Assembly (NCBI GenBank): GCA_012520815.1
Contig: JAAYNM010000072.1
Span: 1 to 41,159 of the forward strand
Source of the DNA: Clostridiales bacterium
Lineage (GTDB): Bacteria; Bacillota; Clostridia; Lachnospirales; Lachnospiraceae
Length of the DNA stretch: 41,159 nt
Reading direction: 5' to 3'
Shown: piece by piece, positions 26,744 to 34,716 of the stretch
Layout of the letters: each line of letters starts with the position of its first letter
Numbering within the stretch: position 1 is the first letter of the stretch
Position numbers and translations under genes: made by a program
Notes under the pieces: generated by a model
The model's input: the letters and a program-made list of their open reading frames with translations, nothing else
Databases searched by the model: none
Told to the model about the DNA's origin: nothing

Positions 26744-26772
26744 ATTATATGTTTTAGATCTCAAAAAGTATA
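26744..26772 (-). promoter_or_regulatory. Candidate malX promoter
   Basis: Minus strand: a perfect TATAAT (26744-26749), a 17-nt spacer and a poor TATACT -35 (26767-26772). The weak -35 would suit activator dependence, for instance by the neighbouring AraC-type regulator. The leader is ~50 nt. Confidence 0.5.
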
Positions 26773-26826
26773 TATCATAAATATTAGAAACGTGTTGTTT
26801 TTTTTAAACAGATATAACATTTATAC

Positions 26827-26858
26827 AAAAAAACGAACATTTTAATGTTCGTTTTTTA
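26827..26858. terminator. Terminator after the response-regulator gene
   Basis: AAAAAACGAACAT and ATGTTCGTTTTTT form a perfect 13-bp stem with a TTTA loop. A and T runs at the ends make it usable on both strands; the gene it serves is the minus-strand regulator ending at 26890. Confidence 0.9.
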
Positions 26859-26889
26859 TAAAATATGTCAATTAATACTAAAAACTCTA

Positions 26890-28455
26890 CTATTCTTCAA
26901 TCGCCACTATGCTATTTTCTCCAACATTTCTATACTTTTGAGGACTTACCCCATAATACTCCCTAAAGCTTTGACAGAAATACGATACATTAGGATAACC
27001 AACTTCATTGCTTATGTTTACAATCTTTTTGTGGGAATTCTCAAGCATCTCCTTAGCCTTTTCCATACGATATGCCTTAATAAATTTGCTAAGATTTTGC
27101 CCCGTTTCTTTCTTGAACACACAACTCAAATAGCTAGGAGCCATATATACCATACCCGCCAACTGCTCCACACCAATCTCTTCACCATAATGGTTATATA
27201 TATATTGCTTTACACACTCGACTTCTCTGTGAACTGACTGAGGATTTATCTTAAAAGTTTCTTCCAGACGACTAATGTTTTTCTCCATTATCTCTCGTAC
27301 AGCACTTAAGTCCTGGGAACGATATAATGTATCAATTTCATCATTAAGTTCCAATTCGCCTACACTAGGTAATGCTTCATAAAACTCCTTAAGTATATTC
27401 GAAAAAACAAACTTAATATAAATCTGTGATAAATTAGTCTTACTCCCATACCTTTCCCAAAGCAACTGGAAGTTTTTCTTCAAGTCATCCACATCTTTTA
27501 GTTTTATATCTTGACGGATACGTTTTACAATCGTATCATCATCTGCCTGCACAAATACTGGTGATTCTTCTTTTGCTTGTTTAGCAAACACTTTTGTCTT
27601 GCTCTCATAGAATTTTCCTTCCATAAGTTCTTCTACTTCTTCCATCGCATCAGACAGGGTTACTCCATCACCCACTTGTGATGACACAGCTACACAACAT
27701 TTGCTAGCATGCTTTGTCTCAATCTTTCTTTGAATCTTTGTTGCTAACTTAAGCCATCCCTCTTCATCCATGCTATTTTCCATAGTTCTATCAAAGAGAA
27801 TAACTGATTGGTTTGCATTCAAATTCAAATAATGAGCAATAATCTTTTCATCATTAAACAAAGCATTAATCTTCTCTACAAAATCTTCCTGGGATTTATC
27901 AAAGAATTCGTTTTCAAACTCTAGCAAGAGAATTCTTCCATATACATCGAAATCTGACTCGCTAAATTGACTTCCGTTCTCTATATGTATATCCCCAAAT
28001 TTCTTGCCATACAACATGCTCAAAAGAACATATTCATATACAAATTCTGTCTTTATTTCTTTTTGTTCACTTATATACTTAGCTTCCTCACACTGTTCTA
28101 AAGCCGCACTAACGGCTTCTATAAGTTCTTTTTTATCTACCGGTTTATGTAGGTAATCTGTTGCGCCAGCCTTAATAGCCCTCTTTACATCATTAAATTC
28201 ATTGCTAGTACTCAATACTATAAATCTAATATTTTCATTTATAGATTTAAGCTCATTTACTAATGAAAATCCATCTATTCCTTCCACCTTAATCTCTGTA
28301 ATAAGTATATCTACACAGCCATTGGCGGCAAATTCAATAGCCGCATCATATGATGCGACACTTTGTAGAGCTATATCAAAGCCCATATTTTTTATTATAT
28401 TCACTGATAAATCTCTACTATCTTTATCAGGATCTACTAATAGAATTCTATACAT
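26890..28455 (-). CDS. AraC-type response regulator with atypical receiver
   Basis: YesN-like transcription factor: an N-terminal receiver (~1-120), a long middle region (~130-410) and a C-terminal AraC double helix-turn-helix (~415-515). About 521 residues. The receiver has Glu at position 54 (LITEIKVEGIDG) where the phosphorylated Asp of typical regulators (LLTDIKMPGMDG) would be, and Asp-Pro instead of the usual Asp-Asp acidic pair (VDPD). The switch Ser/Thr (VLSTS) and Lys (LHKPV) are kept. No histidine kinase lies nearby. The AraC part shows IGVEQLAGMVYMAPSYLS and VSYFCQSFREYYGVSPQKYR. The start at 28455 (MYRILLVD) is preferred on homology and a weak GGTGG; 28467 is possible. Set between malXFG and glgP, it probably controls alpha-glucan genes. 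Confidence 0.88.
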   Translation of the reverse strand: MYRILLVDPDKDSRDLSVNIIKNMGFDIALQSVASYDAAIEFAANGCVDILITEIKVEGIDGFSLVNELKSINENIRFIVLSTSNEFNDVKRAIKAGATDYLHKPVDKKELIEAVSAALEQCEEAKYISEQKEIKTEFVYEYVLLSMLYGKKFGDIHIENGSQFSESDFDVYGRILLLEFENEFFDKSQEDFVEKINALFNDEKIIAHYLNLNANQSVILFDRTMENSMDEEGWLKLATKIQRKIETKHASKCCVAVSSQVGDGVTLSDAMEEVEELMEGKFYESKTKVFAKQAKEESPVFVQADDDTIVKRIRQDIKLKDVDDLKKNFQLLWERYGSKTNLSQIYIKFVFSNILKEFYEALPSVGELELNDEIDTLYRSQDLSAVREIMEKNISRLEETFKINPQSVHREVECVKQYIYNHYGEEIGVEQLAGMVYMAPSYLSCVFKKETGQNLSKFIKAYRMEKAKEMLENSHKKIVNISNEVGYPNVSYFCQSFREYYGVSPQKYRNVGENSIVAIEE

Positions 28456-28494
28456 GCATACCACCATTATGTCACTTTTTTATGATTTGTATAA

Positions 28495-28523
28495 ATTATA
28501 AGTTATTTATGTTGATTTTTCAA
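28495..28523 (-). promoter_or_regulatory. Promoter of the response-regulator gene
   Basis: Minus strand: TTGAAA (28518-28523), a 17-nt spacer and a perfect TATAAT (28495-28500). The predicted start near 28488 gives a leader of 20-35 nt. Confidence 0.7.
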
Positions 28524-28564
28524 GATAAACTCGTCTCTTCTAAAAAAATTAACATTTTGTTCAT

Positions 28565-28600
28565 AAAATAAGCCCTGCTATTTCTAGCAGAGCTTATAAT
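28565..28600 (-). terminator. Terminator after glgP
   Basis: Minus strand: ATAAGCTCTGCTA, loop GAAA, TAGCAGGGCTTAT, a 13-bp stem fully paired with one U-G, followed by TTT. It lies ~28 nt after the glgP stop. Confidence 0.85.
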
Positions 28601-28625
28601 TTCTTTATTGGTTTGTTTACATAAG

Positions 28626-30881
28626 CTAGTTAAGTTTCCAAATATCCTTGTTGTATTCAGCAATTGTTCTGTCTGATGAGAAGAATCCTGCATTTGCAAT
28701 GTTCATAAGAGCTTTTCTTGACCAAGCCTTTTTATCATTGTAATCATTAAGAGCAACTTCCTTTGTCTTAATGTAATCCTTAATATCAAGTAATGTCATG
28801 AACCAATCTTTAACAATAAGTTCTTTATGAAGTCTTGTAAGCATTTCCTCATCGCCAATCTTTAACATCTCTGGACAAACGATAAAGTCAACTAATTCTT
28901 TAATCTGTGCATCTTTTGTGTAGTAATCGTTTGAAACATAATCTGCTTTTTCATAATGTGCTATTACTTCATCTGAGCTTTCACCAAATGTATAGATGTT
29001 TTCTTCGCCAACTAATTCTGCGATTTCAACATTCGCACCATCCATAGTACCAAGTGTTACAGCACCATTTAACATAAACTTCATGTTACCTGTACCAGAT
29101 GCTTCTTTAGAAGCAAGTGAAATCTGTTCTGAAATATCACAAGCTGGGATTAACTTAGCAGCCTTAGATACACAGTAGTTTTCAATCATAACAACCTTAA
29201 GGTATGGGCTTACTTCTGGATCATTATTAATAAGGTTTTGTAAACATATAATCAAATGGATGATATCCTTAGCAATAATGTAAGCTGGAGCAGCCTTTGC
29301 ACCAAAGATTACTGTGATTGGTGTAGCTGGCTTATTGCCCTTCTTGATTTCAAGATACTTATTGATAACATATAAAGCATTCATCTGTTGTCTCTTGTAC
29401 TCGTGAAGTCTCTTTACCTGAATATCAAATATTGAGTTTTCGTCAATATCAATACCCTGTGTAGCTTTAAGGTAGTCTTTAAATACAACCTTGTTTTCTT
29501 TCTTAATGTCATATAATTTATTAAGAACTGTTTCGTCATCAGCAAACTGCTCTAACTTCTTAAGTTCCATTGCATCTTTCTTAAATTCTGGTCCAATAAG
29601 GCTTTCGATATATTGAGCAAGACCTTCATTACAGTGTAATAGCCATCTTCTAAATGTAATGCCGTTTGTCTTATTATTGAATTTTTCTGGATAAATCTTA
29701 TAGAAATTGTTAAGTTCTGAATCCTTTAAGATTTCTGTATGGAGATAAGCAACACCATTTACACTATGTCCGTAATGGATGTCCATATGTGCCATATGAA
29801 CTCTATTCGTTTCGTCAATGATGTATACTGACTTATCATCAAATTTAGCTCTAATCTTTTCATCAAGAACCTTGATAATTGGAACTAACTGTGGAACTAC
29901 TTTCTCTAAGAAGCTCATTGGCCATTTCTCAAGTGCTTCAGAAAGAATTGTATGATTTGTGTATGCACATGTCTTTGATACGATTTCAATAGCTTCGTCA
30001 GTATCAATGCCTTCAGCTGTTAATAATCTGATTAATTCAGGAATAATCATTGATGGATGTGTATCGTTGATTTGGATTGCAGCATATTCATATAAGTCAT
30101 GGAGGTTAGAACCTTTAGCCTTACATTCATCAAGGATAAGTCTAGCACCATTTGAAACCATAAAATACTGCTGATAAATTCTAAGTAATAAACCAGCTTC
30201 ATCACTATCATCTGGATATAAGAATAATGTTAAATTCTTCTCAATGTTTTCTTTATCAAAGTTGATTGAATCACCCTTAACAATTGATTCATCTACTGAT
30301 TCGATGTCAAATAAGTGAAGCTTGTTTGTTCTATTTTCATAACCAGTAACATCAATATCATAAAGTCTAGACTTTACAACACAATCGCCGAATTCAACGT
30401 CATATGTTACATCTGTCTTTGTAAGCCAGCTTTCCTCTTCAATCCAAGGATTTGGTGTTTCTTTCTGCTTACCATCAGCTAATACCTGTTTAAATAAACC
30501 TAAATGATAGTTAAGACCAATACCATCGCCATTTAAACCAAGGCTTGCCATTGAATCAATAAAACAAGCTGCAAGTCTACCAAGACCACCATTACCAAGT
30601 GATGGTTCTGGCTCGATTTCTTCTATATCATAGATACTTTTTCCGTTTTCTTCTAATTCTTTCTTAATATCACCAAAGATACCAAGATTAATTAAGTTGT
30701 TTGATAAAAGCTTTCCAATAAGGAACTCAGCCGAAATGTAATATACTTTCTTCTTCCCTTCGTTGCTAACCTTACCTTCTGCCATTCCCTTTGTCATCTC
30801 AAGAAGAGCCACATAGATTTCTTCATTTGAACAATCACCAATAGCTTTTCCGTACTTCTTGTTGCAAAATTCCTGTAACAT
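28626..30881 (-). CDS. glgP: Glycogen/maltodextrin phosphorylase
   Basis: Releases glucose 1-phosphate from the ends of alpha-1,4-glucans by phosphorolysis, with pyridoxal phosphate. 751 residues, somewhat short for the family (about 800). Seen are the N-terminal [20 protein letters not shown] (~93-112), [46 protein letters not shown] and the cofactor motif [15 protein letters not shown], whose Lys binds PLP. No signal peptide, so cytoplasmic. AGGAGG lies 5 nt before the ATG. It would feed on glycogen or on imported maltodextrins trimmed by the pullulanase and GH133 enzyme. A clear terminator follows. Confidence 0.96.
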   Translation of the reverse strand: MLQEFCNKKYGKAIGDCSNEEIYVALLEMTKGMAEGKVSNEGKKKVYYISAEFLIGKLLSNNLINLGIFGDIKKELEENGKSIYDIEEIEPEPSLGNGGLGRLAACFIDSMASLGLNGDGIGLNYHLGLFKQVLADGKQKETPNPWIEEESWLTKTDVTYDVEFGDCVVKSRLYDIDVTGYENRTNKLHLFDIESVDESIVKGDSINFDKENIEKNLTLFLYPDDSDEAGLLLRIYQQYFMVSNGARLILDECKAKGSNLHDLYEYAAIQINDTHPSMIIPELIRLLTAEGIDTDEAIEIVSKTCAYTNHTILSEALEKWPMSFLEKVVPQLVPIIKVLDEKIRAKFDDKSVYIIDETNRVHMAHMDIHYGHSVNGVAYLHTEILKDSELNNFYKIYPEKFNNKTNGITFRRWLLHCNEGLAQYIESLIGPEFKKDAMELKKLEQFADDETVLNKLYDIKKENKVVFKDYLKATQGIDIDENSIFDIQVKRLHEYKRQQMNALYVINKYLEIKKGNKPATPITVIFGAKAAPAYIIAKDIIHLIICLQNLINNDPEVSPYLKVVMIENYCVSKAAKLIPACDISEQISLASKEASGTGNMKFMLNGAVTLGTMDGANVEIAELVGEENIYTFGESSDEVIAHYEKADYVSNDYYTKDAQIKELVDFIVCPEMLKIGDEEMLTRLHKELIVKDWFMTLLDIKDYIKTKEVALNDYNDKKAWSRKALMNIANAGFFSSDRTIAEYNKDIWKLN

Positions 30882-30945
30882 AGTTACCTCCTCATAAAAT
30901 GGTTTTATAATATAGCTACGTTTTTTTCCTTAAAACACTAGCATT

Positions 30946-30983
30946 ATAATATCATCCAAACAGCTATTCTTGTATGATATTAT
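30946..30983. repeat. AT-rich inverted repeat between malL and glgP
   Basis: ATAATATCAT (30946-30955) and ATGATATTAT (30974-30983) form a 10-bp inverted repeat with an 18-nt loop in the 122-nt gap. It may act as a weak terminator for malL. A TATAAT lies at its glgP-proximal arm on the minus strand, so it could also be part of a glgP promoter. Confidence 0.45.
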
Positions 30984-31003
30984 TATTTTCTAATACAATT
31001 CTA

Positions 31004-32635
31004 TCAAATACGACACATAATAGCCTCATATGGTCTAAGTTTAAGATTTCTAAGGTCGATTTTTTCATTATCGTAATTAGAAATCAATACTTCTTTTGTA
31101 TCCATATTGATATTAATATCCTTCGTGCAATTATGGAAATTACATACAACTAATATTTTCATGTCTTCAAATGTACGTGTATACGCAAATACATCTTCAT
31201 CATCCTTCATCATAGACTGGTAATTGCCCTTCTGAATGCAGACATCATTCTTTCTAATTCTAATCAAATTCCTATAAAAATGCAATACCGAATTTGTTTC
31301 TTCTATGTCTTTTTTTACATTTATTGACGAAAAATTCGTATTTACATCAATCCATGGTGTTCCCGTGGTAAAGCCTGCATTATTTGAGTTATCCCACTGC
31401 ATTGGAGTTCTAGCATTATCTCTTCCCTTTGCATAAATCGATTCCATAATCTTTTCATGGCTGATTCCTTGATTAATCTTTTCATTATACATATTAATAA
31501 TTTCAATATCTTTGTACTTATCTATAGTATCAAAGGCAACATTGGTCATACCAATTTCTTCACCCTGGAAAATAAAAGGAGTACCTTTCATACCGTGTAA
31601 TAGCAAAGCTAACATCTTAGCACTTTCTACTCTATATTCCTTATCATTTCCGAATCTAGATACTATTCTTGGTAAATCGTGATTATCCCAGAATAATGCA
31701 TTCCAGCCTTTATCATATCGAATCTGCCATTTTTCAAACACATCCTTTAACGCCTGTAATTTCAACGGGGCTAATTCCCATTTACCTTTTCCTGGTACTT
31801 CATCTAATGAGCTATGTTCAAACTGGAATACCATCGAAAGTTCTTTATTTTCAGGATTAGTATATTTAGATGCAATATCTATATCAGCGGACCAGCACTC
31901 TCCAATGGTGACTATTTCCTCACCTTTACCTGTAGAGTTAAATCCATCTTCATACAATTCTTTAATATAATCGTGTAGTTTTGGCCCATTAGCTCCAATC
32001 ATTTCATCTGGAACCTTACCTAACATCTCTATAACATCAAGTCTAAATCCATAGACTCCTCTATCTAACCAAAATTTAACAACATCTGCCATACCCTTAC
32101 GAACATTCTCATTTTCCCAATTTAAATCTGGCTGTCTCTTACTATAGAAATGCAAGAAGTATTGTCCAGTTTCCTCATCAAATTCCCAAGCTGAGCCACT
32201 AAATACTGACCCCAATTCATTTGGTTCATGTCCATCCACTGGATCTCTCCATATATAATAATCTCTATAGGGATTATCCTTTGACTTACGGGATTCAACA
32301 AACCATTGATGTTCATCTGATGTATGATTAAATACCATATCCATAATAATATGAATACCCTTTTCTTCTGCTTTAACTATAAGTTCATCCATGTCCTCCA
32401 TAGTTCCGAACTCATCCATTATATTCGTATAGTCTGAAATGTCGTAACCATTGTCATCATTAGGTGATTTATATACTGGTGAGAGCCATATGGCATCAAC
32501 GCCAAGCCAACTAAGATAGTCTAATTTTTCAATAACGCCTCTTAAATCTCCAATCCCATCACCATTACTATCCATAAAACTTCTTGGATAAATTTGATAA
32601 ATTACTGCTTTTTTCCACCAAGGTTCTTGTGCCAT
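31004..32635 (-). CDS. malL: Oligo-1,6-glucosidase (GH13)
   Basis: Cuts alpha-1,6 (and possibly alpha-1,4) glucosidic links at the non-reducing end of isomalto- and malto-oligosaccharides in the cytoplasm. 543 residues with no signal peptide. It opens with the family-typical WWKKAVIYQIYPRSFMDSNG. Conserved regions are IIMDMVFNHTS, RQPDLNWENENVR, the nucleophile in YGFRLDVIEML, the acid/base Glu in TIGECW and FWDNHDLPR. Val directly after the nucleophile Asp is the residue linked to alpha-1,6 preference in this GH13 subfamily, supporting oligo-1,6-glucosidase over a maltose-type alpha-glucosidase. AGGAGG lies 5 nt before the ATG. It is divergent from an AraC-type regulator. Confidence 0.92.
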   Translation of the reverse strand: MAQEPWWKKAVIYQIYPRSFMDSNGDGIGDLRGVIEKLDYLSWLGVDAIWLSPVYKSPNDDNGYDISDYTNIMDEFGTMEDMDELIVKAEEKGIHIIMDMVFNHTSDEHQWFVESRKSKDNPYRDYYIWRDPVDGHEPNELGSVFSGSAWEFDEETGQYFLHFYSKRQPDLNWENENVRKGMADVVKFWLDRGVYGFRLDVIEMLGKVPDEMIGANGPKLHDYIKELYEDGFNSTGKGEEIVTIGECWSADIDIASKYTNPENKELSMVFQFEHSSLDEVPGKGKWELAPLKLQALKDVFEKWQIRYDKGWNALFWDNHDLPRIVSRFGNDKEYRVESAKMLALLLHGMKGTPFIFQGEEIGMTNVAFDTIDKYKDIEIINMYNEKINQGISHEKIMESIYAKGRDNARTPMQWDNSNNAGFTTGTPWIDVNTNFSSINVKKDIEETNSVLHFYRNLIRIRKNDVCIQKGNYQSMMKDDEDVFAYTRTFEDMKILVVCNFHNCTKDININMDTKEVLISNYDNEKIDLRNLKLRPYEAIMCRI

Positions 32636-32673
32636 ATATGCCTCCTGATTTTCAAAAATAATAATTATAAACG

Positions 32674-32679
32674 ATTATA
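32674..32679 (-). promoter_or_regulatory. Alternative malL -10 element
   Basis: Minus strand TGATATAAT (extended -10) about 40 nt before malL. The hexamer 17 nt upstream (TTATGG) is poor. It is a second candidate beside the one superimposed on the regulator promoter. Confidence 0.35.
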
Positions 32680-32703
32680 TCAAAAAAATGATTAATCCAT
32701 AAC

Positions 32704-32744
32704 AATTGCCTTGCAATTATACCATATTGTATAATATAATACTA
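32704..32744. promoter_or_regulatory. Superimposed divergent promoters of malL and the AraC regulator
   Basis: Plus: TTGCAA (32711-32716), an 18-nt spacer and TATAAT (32735-32740), toward the regulator. Minus: extended -10 TGGTATAAT with its TATAAT at 32716-32721, toward malL. The two footprints cover the same DNA. An inverted repeat AATTGC-CTT-GCAATT (32704-32718) overlaps the -35, and TTATAC-CATATT-GTATAA (32717-32734) spans the middle; either may be an operator. Confidence 0.55.
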
Positions 32745-32811
32745 TCAATTTCTTTTAGATGTTTGATGTCATTTTTATGACACAGAAAGGGTTTAGGGTA
32801 AATAAAAAGTA

Positions 32812-33696
32812 ATGAATATCTTAGAATATGAAAATTACGAAGAGAAAAAAACTCATGGTGAATCGCAATTCCCATATGTTACATATGTATGTTCTATTCC
32901 CATTGATTTTACATGTGTTCCAAATCATTGGCATAATGAATTTGAGATAATTTATGTAAAAAAAGGCAAGGGACTTATTTCTATAGATCTTGAATACTAT
33001 GAGGTGAATTCTGGAGATATCGTTCTAATTCTCCCTGGACAACTTCATTCAATAGAGCAGGAAGGCATCAATGTTATGGAATATGAAAACATGATATTTT
33101 CAATGGATTTGCTAGTAGCAAAACATGATGACATTTGCAATAATAATTATTTTACGCCAATGAATAAGCGTTTAATCCAATTACCTAGTATTTTAAATCG
33201 TGACACCTGTGATTATTATGATCGTTTAGCCCACTGTTTAAATGATATAGACGAGATATGCAAAACCTTTCCAAAGGCTTATGAGCTTGCAATCAAGGGT
33301 TGCCTATTTAGCTTCTTTTCTGCTATTTTTAATAACATCCCAAAGATTACTATTCCAGTGAAGAAAAGAAAATCTTTAGACAAGATCAAACTTATTATTA
33401 AATATGTAGAAAACAATTATGCAAATGCTATATCCATTGAAGAGATGTCTGAATTATGCGGATTTTCACAATCCCATTTTATGAAGTTTTTCAAATCAAA
33501 TATGGATGTATCCTTCATCGAGTACTTAAACAATTATAGAATTACAATGGCTTCTAGACTACTCATTTCTTCAACTTCTTCTATTTTAGCCATTTCCCTT
33601 GAGTCTGGTTTTGACAACTTAAGTTATTTCAATCGACTCTTTAAAAAAAGATATAATATGACTCCTAGTGAATTCAGAAAGATGTATCAAGATTAA
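32812..33696 (+). CDS. AraC-family regulator with cupin sensor domain
   Basis: Transcription factor, 294 residues. The N-terminal half (~1-110) is a cupin-like sugar-sensing domain: HWHNEFEIIYVKKGKG (~39-54) and the NSGDIVLILPGQLHSI strand pair are typical of AraC arm domains. The C-terminal ~100 residues carry the two helix-turn-helix motifs (ISIEEMSELCGFSQSHFMKFFK and the final NLSYFNRLFKKRYNMTPSEF-type segment). It is divergent from malL with overlapping promoters, which suggests it regulates malL and itself in response to a malto- or isomalto-oligosaccharide. The ribosome-binding site is weak: only AGGG ~14 nt before the ATG. A terminator shared with the AEC gene follows. Confidence 0.9.
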   Translation: MNILEYENYEEKKTHGESQFPYVTYVCSIPIDFTCVPNHWHNEFEIIYVKKGKGLISIDLEYYEVNSGDIVLILPGQLHSIEQEGINVMEYENMIFSMDLLVAKHDDICNNNYFTPMNKRLIQLPSILNRDTCDYYDRLAHCLNDIDEICKTFPKAYELAIKGCLFSFFSAIFNNIPKITIPVKKRKSLDKIKLIIKYVENNYANAISIEEMSELCGFSQSHFMKFFKSNMDVSFIEYLNNYRITMASRLLISSTSSILAISLESGFDNLSYFNRLFKKRYNMTPSEFRKMYQD

Positions 33697-33713
33697 ATGT
33701 TAGATTAGAAATC

Positions 33714-33763
33714 AAAAAGGAACTGTTACACACATATACTAATTGTGTAGCAGTTCCTTTTTT
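33714..33763. terminator. Bidirectional terminator between the AraC regulator and the AEC gene
   Basis: A stem of about 19 bp with one T-G pairing and an 11-nt loop. Five A's at the left and six T's at the right make it work both ways. Its right end touches the stop codon of the convergent AEC transporter gene (33762-33764). Confidence 0.9.
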
Positions 33764-34715
33764 ATATAACGTTAAATGTTCTCAACACAAATATCCAAAA
33801 CGTAACTGTTACCGCTGACATTAATGTAGTCAACACGATAATACTAGAAGAGAGTGTTCCTTCGTGGTTCATGTTCCTGCTCATTATGTAAGAAGATGCT
33901 GTAGTTGGTGCACCATACATAATAAGCAGTGCTATAATTTCTTCTGAATTAAATCCCATAAAAACAGCTATTGGCAGGAATATCATAGGTTGAATTATAA
34001 GTTTGATAGTTGATACAACTATGGTAGGTTTTAGCATTTTTAAGGCTTTAGCCCCTTCAAAAGCCGCTCCAATAGTAACTAATGCTAGCGGAGTTGTAAT
34101 CTTTGCTAACATATTCACTGTCTTATCCACAACAATAGGAAAACCAATATTAAAATATGATAAAAGCACTCCCAACAAAATGCTTATAATCATTGGGTTC
34201 TTACATACTTTAATAAGTGCTTTTTTTAATGTTTCACCAAATGGCTTGCTTCCATCATTTTCTGGGGCTTCCAGTGTTAGAATTATGGCAGCAAAAGCAT
34301 TGTACAGTGGAACTGAACCTACTATCATAAGGGGACCCATTCCTGAGTCCCCCTTAATATTTTGAATAAGTGCAATTCCTAGTACTGCAGCACTTCCTCT
34401 ATAAGAGCCCTGAACGAACTCTCCTATAATTGTCTTATCCTTTATCACTATCTTTGCAATAGTCCAGATAACAATAATACATATAATAGTAGTTGCAAAA
34501 CAGTACAGCAAATATTTACCTTGAAAATTATTTCTTATATCACAGCTCATTAAATCTGTAACTAAAAGACATGGCAATGTCACATTAAAGTTAAACTTAT
34601 TGGCTGAATTTATAAATCCTTCCCCCAACATACCTGTTCTTTTAAATACATATCCTACCACAATAACCAAAAATATTGGTAACGTAGCATTGAGACTGAA
34701 TAAGAAATTATCCAT
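33762..34715 (-). CDS. AEC-family transporter (auxin efflux carrier-like permease)
   Basis: Membrane permease of the AEC/BART group, whose bacterial members carry malate, other carboxylates or possibly amino acids. 317 residues with about ten predicted membrane helices in two five-helix halves. The N-terminus is typical (LPIFLVIVVGYVFKRTGML), with a NFNVTLPCLL crossing and the second-half APTTASSYIMSRNM. The ATG is 1 nt after the thrS stop, with AAGAAGG just upstream, so it should be expressed from the thrS T-box transcript. That placement hints at a role tied to threonine supply, which is inference; the substrate cannot be read from the sequence. Confidence 0.88.
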   Translation of the reverse strand: MDNFLFSLNATLPIFLVIVVGYVFKRTGMLGEGFINSANKFNFNVTLPCLLVTDLMSCDIRNNFQGKYLLYCFATTIICIIVIWTIAKIVIKDKTIIGEFVQGSYRGSAAVLGIALIQNIKGDSGMGPLMIVGSVPLYNAFAAIILTLEAPENDGSKPFGETLKKALIKVCKNPMIISILLGVLLSYFNIGFPIVVDKTVNMLAKITTPLALVTIGAAFEGAKALKMLKPTIVVSTIKLIIQPMIFLPIAVFMGFNSEEIIALLIMYGAPTTASSYIMSRNMNHEGTLSSSIIVLTTLMSAVTVTFWIFVLRTFNVI

Positions 34716-34716
34716 C

